Origin: DASQYE01 sp036389675
Lineage (GTDB): Bacteria > Acidobacteriota > Blastocatellia > Pyrinomonadales > Pyrinomonadaceae
Length of the DNA: 64,000 nt
NCBI GenBank assembly: GCA_036389675.1
Contig: DASVWI010000023.1
Span: 92,087-156,086, forward strand
Reading direction: 5' to 3'
In this document: piece by piece, positions 7,907-15,827 of the stretch
How the letters are laid out: the number at the start of each line of letters is the position of its first letter
Numbering within the stretch: position 1 is the stretch's first letter
The notes under the pieces: model-generated
Told to the model about the DNA's origin: nothing
The model's input: only the letters and a program-made list of their open reading frames with translations
Database searches by the model: none
Made by a program: the position numbers and the translations under genes

Positions 7907-9553
7907 ATGAAGTCTGAGGCACGACCGGCTTCCAATGAATCACGCACGCGCCTGCGCGCTCTGGTCGCTGACCTTCAGCGGCTCGAAGCCAAGCTGCGTC
8001 GCGGCGGCGGCCCTGAAAAGATAGAGCGCCAGCACCAGCAGGGTAAGCTGACGGCGCGCGAGCGTATCGAACTGCTCCTTGACAGAGATTCTTACATGCA
8101 GGAGATCGGCCTGCTCGTCGCCTACGACGAGTATCAGGGCGGCGCTCCGGCGGCTGGCGTCGTCACCGTCATGGGGCGCATAAAGGGGCGCGAGGTGGTC
8201 GTCGTCGCCAACGATGCGACCGTCAAAGCGGGCTCGTGGTGGCCCGAGACGATCAAAAAGATTCTGCGGGCACAGGAGATCAGCATGCGCTCGCACGTGC
8301 CGATCATCTATCTGGTGGATTCGGCGGGCGTCAACCTGCCCTATCAGGGCGGAGTCTTTCCGGGCCAGTACGGCGCGTCGCGCATCTTCTACTACAACTC
8401 GATCATGCGGCGCTACCTGAAGATTCCGCAGATCTCAGCCGTCATGGGTCCATGCATCGCTGGCGGCGCGTACCTGCCGGCGCTCTCCGACATCATCGTC
8501 ATGGTCGAGGGCACGTCGTTCATGGGATTGGGCGGCGCGAATCTGGTCAAGGGGGCGACCGGCCAGACCATCGATAACGAGACCTTAGGCGGGGCGCGCG
8601 CGCACAACGAGCTGTCTGGCGTCGCGCATTACCGCGTCGCGGACGACGAAACTTGCATAGCCAAGATCAGGGAGTTCGTTTCAGAGCTTCCGGTCAGACC
8701 GGCAAGCGCCGTCTCGATTACGGAAAGCGTGGAAGCGGCGCGCCCCGCGCCAGACCTCTATGACCTTATCCCTGAAGACCACCGCCAGCCTTACAACATG
8801 CGCGCCGTGCTCGAATGTTTGCTGGACGGCGGACTTCTGGACGAGTTTCAGGCCGACTACGCCAGGGAGATGATCACGGGCCACGCTCGTCTGCGAGGCA
8901 TTCAGGTCGGCGTCATCAGCAATAGTCGCGGGATGATTCGCGCGCCCGGCGGCAGCGGCCCGCCGAAATTCGGCGGCATCATCTATGCGGATTCGGCGGA
9001 AAAGGTCGCCTACTTCATAGAGACCTGCAACCGTCATCAAACGCCGCTGCTGTTTGTGCAGGACGTTTCGGGTTTCATGGTCGGGGCCGAGGCGGAACAC
9101 TCCGGCATCATTCGCGCCGGGGCACGCTTTGTCGAGGCGATGGCAACAGCCGTCGTGCCCAAAATCGTCCTGACGATCAACCATGCTTCGGGCGCTGGCT
9201 ACTACGCCATGGCCGGGCAGGGTTTCGACCCGGATTTTATTTTCAGCTGGCCGACGGGCCGGATGGGTGTGATGGAGGGCGATTCGGCTGTGCAGGCGCT
9301 CTTCGGCACTCAATTGGAGAAGCTCAGGAGCGAGGGCGCGCAGCCCGACGATGCTTTGAAGGCCGAGATGGAGCGGGTGCGCGAAAGCTATGAGCAGCAA
9401 CTGGACGCCAAGTATGCCGCAGCGCGTGGATTTGTGGACGCCTGCATCGTGCCGGAAGAGACCAGAGATGCCCTCGAACTGGCCCTCCGCGTCAGTCTCA
9501 ATTACGGCGGCCCGCATCTGGGCCAGTTCGTGCTGCCGCCGGCGCTGGCCTGA
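7907..9553 (+). CDS. Acyl-CoA carboxylase, carboxyltransferase (beta) subunit
   Basis: A 548-residue carboxyltransferase of the propionyl-/methylcrotonyl-CoA carboxylase beta family, which moves the carboxyl group from biotin to an acyl-CoA. It has both crotonase-like halves. The N half contains GQYGASRIFYYNSIMRRY and GPCIAGGAYLPALSD. The C half contains the DVSGFMVG and GASGAGYYAM type loops that form oxyanion holes. The VDSAGVNLPYQGGVFPGQYG region looks more like methylcrotonyl- or geranyl-CoA carboxylase than propionyl-CoA carboxylase, in keeping with the AtuA-like and enoyl-CoA hydratase genes downstream. No biotin carboxylase subunit is in the window. The ATG at 7907 has only a weak upstream GAG. 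Confidence 0.9.
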   Translation: MKSEARPASNESRTRLRALVADLQRLEAKLRRGGGPEKIERQHQQGKLTARERIELLLDRDSYMQEIGLLVAYDEYQGGAPAAGVVTVMGRIKGREVVVVANDATVKAGSWWPETIKKILRAQEISMRSHVPIIYLVDSAGVNLPYQGGVFPGQYGASRIFYYNSIMRRYLKIPQISAVMGPCIAGGAYLPALSDIIVMVEGTSFMGLGGANLVKGATGQTIDNETLGGARAHNELSGVAHYRVADDETCIAKIREFVSELPVRPASAVSITESVEAARPAPDLYDLIPEDHRQPYNMRAVLECLLDGGLLDEFQADYAREMITGHARLRGIQVGVISNSRGMIRAPGGSGPPKFGGIIYADSAEKVAYFIETCNRHQTPLLFVQDVSGFMVGAEAEHSGIIRAGARFVEAMATAVVPKIVLTINHASGAGYYAMAGQGFDPDFIFSWPTGRMGVMEGDSAVQALFGTQLEKLRSEGAQPDDALKAEMERVRESYEQQLDAKYAAARGFVDACIVPEETRDALELALRVSLNYGGPHLGQFVLPPALA

Positions 9554-9914
9554 AAAGCGCGGGTCTCAGGGCGTCGGGCGCAAAATTTTAGTACACAGAA
9601 TCAATATCTTGTGCGAAACTGTGTAACCGATTCGGCTATTCAGTATCTAAGTCCGGCATTACCCGAAATCTTTGTCATGTCTTTTCACGCATGACGGATC
9701 AACAGCAATACCCGGTTTCGGGCACGTTTTTCCCGATGCCCCGGCTTTATCATCGCAAAGGAAACGGCGAGCCCGCTCGTAGTTTGAATTCTTCCATCCG
9801 CTTACTGTAGAAGCAGCAGAAGCAGTAACGCGGTTGCAGAAATGATTGACACTTACCGAGTACCGCGCTTCCAAGGGGGAAAGTGCGCGATACAACAGAG
9901 AAGGAGAAACTTCC
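9554..9914. other. Intergenic leader, no gene recognised
   Basis: A 361-base gap between the carboxyltransferase gene and the arginine-cluster protein. It is less GC-rich than the neighbouring genes and contains several short inverted repeats, for instance CCCGGTTTCGGGC near 9713. No known riboswitch core was recognised. It ends with AGGAG at 9902-9906, the ribosome-binding site of the next gene. Confidence 0.5.
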
Positions 9915-10952
9915 GTGAGCAAGAACAGTATCACACGTTTTATCACACCTTTGTTTGTGCTCTTAGTCTCCGTGGCTCTCGTCGGCGCCGATCTAGTTGT
10001 ATTGGCGCAGAACGCAAACTCCAGCCAGGAGGAGCCGACACGCGGTGGCATGATGACTTCGCAGAACGACAATACGTCGGGCGGCACAACGCAACGTAGC
10101 AGAAGAAGGGCACGCCGGCGTGCCAGAGCCAACGCCAATATGTCGGGTGACGCCACGATGTCCGGCGACGCTTCGGCCAATGCCAATGCGTCGGGCGACG
10201 CGAGCATGACGGGCGCTGCCGGTCAGGCCAACGCCAACATGGGCATGGGCACGGGCACGACCCGTCGCGGTCGTCGCAATCGTCGTCGCGCCACAACGGA
10301 TATGTCCGGCGCGGCAACGACGGGTATGACCGCTAATGCCAACTCCGGCGGTGAGCAGACAGACCTGTCTGGTACTTACACCGGCACTGTCAACTATCCC
10401 GAGGGCGGTCTGAACGGCGCGGCCACACTGACCATCACCGGCAACAATTTCACCATCACGCCGGAAGGCGGAGGCTCAGCCGTCAATGGTCGCGTTACGG
10501 CAGTGACGACGCGCGGCTATACGGGTGTGACAATGATGTTCGGTGATCCGACGGCCCCGCCGCCGACACAGAACCCGCCGCCGCCGCCGCTGCCTGCCGT
10601 CTCCTTGCAGGCTCGTCGCACGGGCGACCGCGTCACGCTCAAGAGCGTTCCCGGCGAGAGGCGTCAGTTCTCGTTCTCGTCAGGCGGAGCCGCCGGCGGC
10701 ACGGGCCGTCGCCGTGGACGCCGCGCTCGTGGCGGGATGTCCGGCATGGGTACGGATACAACCACCACGACCACTACGACGGGCGACATGTCAGGCACGA
10801 CGACAACCGGTGATACCATGGGAGCAACCACCACCGGAACAGGTCGCCGTCGCCGTCGCGGTCGTCGCAACCGTACGGGCGGCATGAACTCCAACATGAA
10901 CACGAACAGCACGGGCGGCAATACGAACGGCAACACCACGCCTCCGCAATAG
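9915..10952 (+). CDS. Exported low-complexity protein with arginine clusters
   Basis: A 345-residue protein of unknown function. The GTG start at 9915 is chosen for AGGAG eight bases upstream and because it begins a clean signal peptide (residues 1-32, ending VVLAQ). Four strongly basic clusters follow, at residues 61-71, 117-125, 265-272 and 311-320 (for example RSRRRARRRAR), set in Gly/Thr/Asn/Met-rich sequence with repeated MSGDA words. A single folded domain of about residues 150-255 (LSGTYTGTVNYPEGG onward) looks like a small beta domain followed by a proline stretch. The tail has runs of threonine. The frame is long, has a ribosome-binding site and a signal peptide, so it is probably real despite the composition. 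Confidence 0.75.
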   Translation: MSKNSITRFITPLFVLLVSVALVGADLVVLAQNANSSQEEPTRGGMMTSQNDNTSGGTTQRSRRRARRRARANANMSGDATMSGDASANANASGDASMTGAAGQANANMGMGTGTTRRGRRNRRRATTDMSGAATTGMTANANSGGEQTDLSGTYTGTVNYPEGGLNGAATLTITGNNFTITPEGGGSAVNGRVTAVTTRGYTGVTMMFGDPTAPPPTQNPPPPPLPAVSLQARRTGDRVTLKSVPGERRQFSFSSGGAAGGTGRRRGRRARGGMSGMGTDTTTTTTTTGDMSGTTTTGDTMGATTTGTGRRRRRGRRNRTGGMNSNMNTNSTGGNTNGNTTPPQ

Positions 10953-11047
10953 TGTTGACTGCTTCGCGGCAGAGCCACTCGTGATCATACGGCCAGTGCG
11001 CTTTTCGTAGTGCTGAAAGCGTCGGCAACTTAACCTCTGGTCGAACG

Positions 11048-11090
11048 GGCGCGGGCGACGCCTCCCTTAAAACGGAGCGCCGCCCGCGCC
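11048..11090 (+). terminator. GC-rich hairpin after the arginine-cluster gene
   Basis: GGCGCGGGCG at 11048-11057 pairs with CGCCCGCGCC at 11081-11090, with a partly paired interior. There is no strong T run, only GCTTGCTTTG. It lies about 100 bases after the stop at 10952, so it is a possible terminator. Confidence 0.45.
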
Positions 11091-11168
11091 GCTTGCTTTG
11101 TCGGCCCGTTCAAAGCTACTGTTTAGAGTTATAGACGCACGAAAAACTGTTCAGACGATAGAGCCGCG

Positions 11169-12536
11169 ATGAGGGAAAAGATTCGTATTGCCAGCGGGCA
11201 GGGATTCTGGGGCGACCAGTTGGACGCGCCTGTCAGACAGGTCGAGGGTGGGCCGATAGACTATCTGATGCTCGACTATCTGGCCGAGGTCACGATGTCG
11301 ATCATGCAGAAGCAGCGAGCGCGCGACCCTTCTGCCGGATACGCGCGCGACTTCATACCCCTGATGAAGCAGATTCTGCCGCGTTGCGTCGAGCGAAACA
11401 TTCGCGTCACGGCAAACGCCGGGGGAGTCAACGTCGAAGGCTGCGCCGAGGCCGTGCGCGAGACGGCGCGCGAGCTCGGCCTCAAGGGCAAGCTTCGCAT
11501 AGGCATCGTCACCGGCGACGACATGATGGGCCGCATAGACGAGCTGCTCGCGCGCGGGCATGAACTGCGGAACATGGACACGGGCGAGCCGCTCGCGACG
11601 GTGCGCGACAGGATTCAAAGCGCCAACGCTTACTTAGGCGCGTGGCCGATGGTGGAAGCCCTAAACGGCGGAGCGCAGGTCGTCATCACGGGGCGCGCGA
11701 CAGATACGGGGCTCACGCTCGCACCGCTCATACACGAGTTCGGCTGGGCCGCTGATGATTGGGATCGCCTCTCTGCCGGGACAATCGCCGGGCACATCAT
11801 AGAGTGCGGCGCGCAATCCTCCGGCGGCAACTGCCAGTACGACTGGCGCAACATACCTGACCTTGCCAACGTAGGCTTTCCCATCGTTGAGGCTTCGCCG
11901 GACGGCACTTTCATCGTCACCAAGCACGAGGGCACGGGCGGGCGCGTCAGCGTTCCCGGCGTTAAAGAACAACTGCTCTATGAGATGGGCGACCCGCACG
12001 AGTACATCACGCCGGATTGCGTCGCCGATTTCACGACTATCCGTCTGGAAGATGCAGGGTCTGAGCGCGTGCGCGTCTACGGCATCAAGGGGAAAGCGGC
12101 GACCGCGTTTTTGAAAGTCTCGATCAGTTATTCAGCCGGATACAAGGCCGTCGGCACGCTCGTCTATTCATGGCCGGACGCCTATGAGAAGGCGAGCGCG
12201 GCGGACAAAATCCTGCGCGCAAGGCTTGAGCGGCTGGGCCTCAGGTTCGATCAGGTGCTGACGGAATACGTCGGCGCAAACGCCACGCACGGCGCGCTCG
12301 CAGGCCCGCCCTCGCCCGACTTGCCAGAAGTGCAATTAAGGGTCGGCGTGCGCGGGCCGGACAAACAGGCCGTCGAGCGTTTTACCAAAGAGATAGCCCC
12401 GCTGATTCTGACAGGCCCGCCCGGGGTGACCGGATTCGCCGGAGGCCGTCCGAAGGTCGAGGAGATCGTCGCTTACTGGCCCGCGCTCATTCCGAAGACG
12501 GAGATAACGCCGCGCGTGGAGGTTAAGGAGGCTTGA
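11169..12536 (+). CDS. AtuA-like (DUF1446) acyclic terpene utilisation protein
   Basis: A 455-residue protein of the AtuA/DUF1446 family. Family members occur in the citronellol/geraniol catabolic cluster of Pseudomonas, but their reaction is not established. Family features include IASGQGFWGDQLDAPVRQ at the N terminus, NAGGVNVEGCAE, GDDMMGRIDE and VITGRATDTGLTLAP, followed by SSGGNCQYDW. The full-length family often carries an extra C-terminal domain; here that domain is a separate gene at 13179. The start is ATG 11169; no strong ribosome-binding site is seen. The gene overlaps the Nudix gene by four bases, so the group is probably one operon. Confidence 0.85.
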   Translation: MREKIRIASGQGFWGDQLDAPVRQVEGGPIDYLMLDYLAEVTMSIMQKQRARDPSAGYARDFIPLMKQILPRCVERNIRVTANAGGVNVEGCAEAVRETARELGLKGKLRIGIVTGDDMMGRIDELLARGHELRNMDTGEPLATVRDRIQSANAYLGAWPMVEALNGGAQVVITGRATDTGLTLAPLIHEFGWAADDWDRLSAGTIAGHIIECGAQSSGGNCQYDWRNIPDLANVGFPIVEASPDGTFIVTKHEGTGGRVSVPGVKEQLLYEMGDPHEYITPDCVADFTTIRLEDAGSERVRVYGIKGKAATAFLKVSISYSAGYKAVGTLVYSWPDAYEKASAADKILRARLERLGLRFDQVLTEYVGANATHGALAGPPSPDLPEVQLRVGVRGPDKQAVERFTKEIAPLILTGPPGVTGFAGGRPKVEEIVAYWPALIPKTEITPRVEVKEA

Positions 12537-13153
12537 GCGAGCGCGACGAAGAATCACGCGCGCACACCTTCGATCATGCGCGGTTTGGCTCTGAGACTCC
12601 CGGCTGGCGACGCGTTCGCTCCGAGCCTTTGGCTGACTGTCGCGTCTTCAAAGTCAGGCGCGATTGGTCTGTCCGCCCCGGCGATGACGGCGAACATGAT
12701 TTCTATTGCATCGAAGCGCCGGATTGGATCAACATCATACCGCTGACGGCGCGCAATGAAGTTGTTATGATCGAGCAATACAGGCACGGCACGAACGAAG
12801 TCACGCTTGAGATACCGGGCGGCATGGTTGACGAAGGCGAGATGCCGCGCGAGACCGCCGCGCGCGAGATGCTGGAAGAGACCGGCTACGAATCGCGCGA
12901 AGTCGCTCTGCTCGGCAGGACGCGACCGAACCCGGCGATTCAAAATAACTGGATTCACACTTTTCTGGCGCGCAACGCACGGTTTAGCCGCACGCCGGTC
13001 TTTGAAAGCACGGAGCATACTGTCGTGCGGCTCGTGCCGCTCGCGACTGTGCCCGCGCTCATCTCCGACGGGACGATCAATCACGCGCTCGTCGTCGTAG
13101 GCTTCCACTGGTTATCGCTGCATCAGGCGGGATTACAGGATCGGATTCCCTGA
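12533..13153 (+). CDS. Nudix hydrolase, ADP-ribose pyrophosphatase type
   Basis: A 206-residue Nudix enzyme, probably hydrolysing ADP-ribose or a related nucleoside diphosphate derivative. The Nudix box is complete: GMVDEGE, then seven residues, then REMLEETGY. The beta strands before it (FYCIEAPDWINIIPLT and VVMIEQYRHG) match the ADP-ribose pyrophosphatase subgroup. The assumed start is the TTG at 12533, which overlaps the AtuA-like stop (TTGA). AAGGAG lies only two bases upstream, tighter than ideal, so the start is uncertain. It interrupts an otherwise catabolic set, between the two parts of AtuA. Confidence 0.85.
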   Translation: MSERDEESRAHTFDHARFGSETPGWRRVRSEPLADCRVFKVRRDWSVRPGDDGEHDFYCIEAPDWINIIPLTARNEVVMIEQYRHGTNEVTLEIPGGMVDEGEMPRETAAREMLEETGYESREVALLGRTRPNPAIQNNWIHTFLARNARFSRTPVFESTEHTVVRLVPLATVPALISDGTINHALVVVGFHWLSLHQAGLQDRIP

Positions 13154-13178
13154 TGAAGCACAGAGGCTCAGAGTATTT

Positions 13179-13559
13179 ATGACAGGCTCAAATTCCTTTG
13201 AGGTTAAGTATTACCGGCGAGTTCCATTGACAAGGCTCGCGCACGCACGCTCAGGCGATAAGGGAGACACGGCCAACGTCGGCCTCATCGCTTTGCGGGA
13301 AGAGTACTATCCGCTGCTGGTTCGCGAAGTCACAGCCGAGCGGGTCAAGCGACATTTCAATGGTATCTGCAAGGGTGAGGTCGAGCGATTCGAGCTGCCC
13401 AATCTGGGTGCGCTCAACTTTCTGTTGCACGAAAGCCTCGGCGGCGGCGGCACGCTCTCATTGATGACAGACGCGCAGGGCAAAACTTTCTCGACCGCCC
13501 TCTTACGCATGGAGCTTTCTATCCCCGAAGACGAAGCGCAAAGTCTGGAACTACAGTGA
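13179..13559 (+). CDS. Detached AtuA C-terminal domain protein
   Basis: A 126-residue protein. LTRLAHARSGDKGDTANVGLIAL at residues 17-39 is the hallmark of the C-terminal domain of AtuA-family proteins, and the remainder (FELPNLGALNFLLHESLGGG) also fits. It presumably works with the AtuA-like protein encoded at 11169. The stop codon lies inside the left arm of palindrome R3 (CAG TGA CGAG), so the repeat supplies the gene's end. An internal start nearer the conserved block is possible. Confidence 0.82.
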   Translation: MTGSNSFEVKYYRRVPLTRLAHARSGDKGDTANVGLIALREEYYPLLVREVTAERVKRHFNGICKGEVERFELPNLGALNFLLHESLGGGGTLSLMTDAQGKTFSTALLRMELSIPEDEAQSLELQ

Positions 13560-13607
13560 CGAGCCACGAGCCTTGACTTAGCTTTTAACTTGTCACTCCA
13601 ATCACTG
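13554..13607. repeat. Intergenic palindrome R3, GTGACGA-word type
   Basis: Left arm CAGTGACGAGCCACGAG, right arm TTGTCACTCCAATCACTG. It spans the stop codon of the AtuA C-terminal gene. The ATG of the next gene follows the right arm after seven bases (CACTGCTTTCTTATG), almost identical to the junction at R4. Confidence 0.82.
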
Positions 13608-13614
13608 CTTTCTT

Positions 13615-14520
13615 ATGTCTGAAGAACTTTCAAGTCTGGACGATTCGATTCGCCATGGTTACGCGCAGGTGGGCGGCGTGCGCCTGCACTATGCCGAGCG
13701 CGGCGACGGAGACAGACTGGTGGTGCTGCTCCACGGCTTCCCTGAGTGCTGGTACTCATGGCGGCATCAGTTGAAGGCGCTCGGAGATCGTTACCATGTC
13801 GTCGCGCCCGACATGCGCGGTTACAACCTGAGCGACAAGCCGCCGCGCGTTGAGGATTACCGTATGGAGCATCTGGTCGACGACGTGCTTGGCCTCGTTC
13901 GTCATTTCGGCGCGCGCGAGGCTGCCATCGTCGGTCACGATTGGGGGGCTGGCATCGCCTGGGCCGTGGCCCAAAGACATCCGGAGTACGTCTGGAAGCT
14001 GGCCGCCCTGCAGGTTCCACCGATGGCCGCCTGGCGCGACAATCTCACTCTGAAGCAGGCGCTCCGAAGCTGGTACATGCTCTTCTTTCAAATCCCCGCC
14101 CTGCCCGAATGGCTGATCAGCGCAGGGGATTTCGCCGCCATCGAGCACGCGTTCAAGAATACGGTTGCGCGTCCGGGCAGTTTTACGGATTCGGATATAG
14201 CCGTTTACAAGAAGGCGCTGCGCGAGCCCTTCGCGCTGACTGCCGCCGTCAACTACTATCGCGCGAACTTCGCACGGCTGTTTCTGCGCGGACGCCACAA
14301 ATCCGCGGAGGAGATGGCCGACGGTCGCACGCGCGTCCCGACGCTCTTCATCTATGGCGGGCAGGATCATGCCATCGTTCCCGAGACGGTGCGCAACGTG
14401 GGCGCTTATGTTGACGCTCCTTATCGCGAGGTGAGGATTGCAACCAGCGCTCACTGGGTACAGAACGAAGCGGTCGAGGAAGTCAACTTCGCGCTCAGCA
14501 CTTTCCTTGACGCCTCTTAA
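13615..14520 (+). CDS. Alpha/beta hydrolase, epoxide-hydrolase-like
   Basis: A 301-residue cytoplasmic alpha/beta hydrolase. HGFPE at residues 40-44 supplies the oxyanion hole, and GHDWGA has the nucleophile Asp109 in place of the esterase serine. This points to epoxide hydrolases or haloalkane dehalogenases. HGFPE and the missing dehalogenase-type tryptophans favour an epoxide hydrolase. The catalytic His is probably in TSAHWVQNEA near residue 286. The substrate is unknown; the neighbours suggest a role in breaking down branched or terpenoid acids. The ATG at 13615 has no Shine-Dalgarno sequence and directly follows palindrome R3. Confidence 0.85.
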   Translation: MSEELSSLDDSIRHGYAQVGGVRLHYAERGDGDRLVVLLHGFPECWYSWRHQLKALGDRYHVVAPDMRGYNLSDKPPRVEDYRMEHLVDDVLGLVRHFGAREAAIVGHDWGAGIAWAVAQRHPEYVWKLAALQVPPMAAWRDNLTLKQALRSWYMLFFQIPALPEWLISAGDFAAIEHAFKNTVARPGSFTDSDIAVYKKALREPFALTAAVNYYRANFARLFLRGRHKSAEEMADGRTRVPTLFIYGGQDHAIVPETVRNVGAYVDAPYREVRIATSAHWVQNEAVEEVNFALSTFLDAS

Positions 14521-14545
14521 TCGCAGGGGCTGGCAGAATTATCCG

Positions 14546-15316
14546 ATGAAAGATACGGGTCAGGAGATCATCTACGAAGTGGACGGCGCTGTGGCGCGCA
14601 TCACGCTCAACCGTCCCGAAAAGCGCAACGCCCTGAACGACACGCTCATCAATGGTCTGAAGGAAGCTCTGCGAGAGATGGACGGTGATGACTCCGTTCG
14701 CGTGGCTGTCCTCGCGGGCGCGGGCGCGGACTTCTGTTCGGGCGCAGACCTCTCCGCATTACAGAAGATCTCTCAAAGCTCCGTTATTGAGAATCTAGAG
14801 GATGCCGAGTCTCTTATGGAGTTGTTCGTCCTGATACGCAGCGTGCGCGTCCCCGTCGTGGCCGCCGTGCGTGGACGCGCTCTGGCGGGCGGGTGCGGGC
14901 TGGCGACCGCGTGCGATCTCGTGCTCGCCAGTTCATCGGCGCGATTCGGCTACCCGGAAGTGAAGATCGGCTTCATCCCTGCGATGGTGATGGCGATACT
15001 GCGCCGTAATGTCTCGGAGAAACGCGCCTTTGAGTTGATCACGCGCGGCTCTGAGATCAGCGCGGAGGAGGCCGAGCGCATCGGCCTGATCAATCAAGTC
15101 TACGACGATGCCTCGTTCGATGAGGAAGTGGAAACCTACTTGCGAGGATTTGAGAAGCAAAGCCGCTCCGCCGTCATGCTCTCCAAACGCCTGCTCTATC
15201 ACATGGACGGGATGAGCTTCCAGACGGCGCTGCAATCCGGCGTTGATCTGAACGCCCTCACACGCATGACGGAAGATTGCCGGCAGGGAATCGCGCGGTT
15301 TCTGAAGAAACCTTAG
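14546..15316 (+). CDS. Enoyl-CoA hydratase/isomerase family protein
   Basis: A 256-residue crotonase-family enzyme of normal length. It begins IIYEVDGAVARITLNRPEKRNAL. The oxyanion-hole elements are AGAGADFCSGADLSAL and RGRALAGGCGLATACD, followed by FGYPEVKIGF. A Glu near the second element could be the hydratase acid/base, but a methylglutaconyl-CoA hydratase or an isomerase cannot be excluded. With the carboxyltransferase and AtuA genes upstream it suggests a leucine/isoterpenoid-like degradation route. The ATG at 14546 begins the conserved region; a longer in-frame start would overlap the hydrolase gene. Confidence 0.88.
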   Translation: MKDTGQEIIYEVDGAVARITLNRPEKRNALNDTLINGLKEALREMDGDDSVRVAVLAGAGADFCSGADLSALQKISQSSVIENLEDAESLMELFVLIRSVRVPVVAAVRGRALAGGCGLATACDLVLASSSARFGYPEVKIGFIPAMVMAILRRNVSEKRAFELITRGSEISAEEAERIGLINQVYDDASFDEEVETYLRGFEKQSRSAVMLSKRLLYHMDGMSFQTALQSGVDLNALTRMTEDCRQGIARFLKKP

Positions 15317-15827
15317 CGACTTTCGAATGATCAGGCCACCGCGAACGAACGAGCCTTCCTTGTCTCCTCCAAATCAAGCGCAAGCTCCGTCCGGCTGATC
15401 CCACTTCCAGTCTGAATCCAACCGCTTTCCTTTCGCAACACCCCGGATTTTATTTGATTTTCTACATTTTTTTGTATAACTCTCCAAAAATGCGGATTTC
15501 CCCCTGAGCCCGCCGGCCCGTTAATCGATCAAGGGTCGCCGGGGGAAGCTACCTTTGGCACTTATTTTACGGGGCTTTCGAGAGGTGTGATGAGCGGCTG
15601 GCCTGTTTGGGGGGCGCGTCCGGCTCGTCGGTATATCGTTTGCCTTCTCTAAAAGCACTTCATGGGTTTGTCGGCACTCGCAATCAAGACCTTTCTTCTG
15701 GCGTAAACAACGTAAACAGGCCATTCGGAACCAGACCCAGCGCGCCAGATGGTCAAAGCAATAAAGCGGATTTGCTTTTCCTTTGAACTGGTTTCTACCT
15801 TCCAACACATTTTAAGGAGAGTTGATG
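15317..15827. other. Intergenic region before the receptor gene
   Basis: A 511-base gap with no supported gene. It contains an AT-rich segment at 15445-15485 with TTGATT (15454-15459) and TATAAC (15475-15480), 15 bases apart, a weak promoter candidate. It ends with AAGGAGA, the ribosome-binding site of the receptor gene. The long leader (about 340 bases) could be regulatory; no known motif was recognised. Confidence 0.45.

Noticed and set aside
9554..9914. Riboswitch in the leader of the arginine-cluster gene
   Set aside because: Several hairpins but no core of a known class.
10740..10900. Threonine and arginine codon repeats as a possible tandem repeat locus
   Set aside because: The repetition follows amino-acid composition of the protein, with varied codons; no exact DNA unit is repeated.
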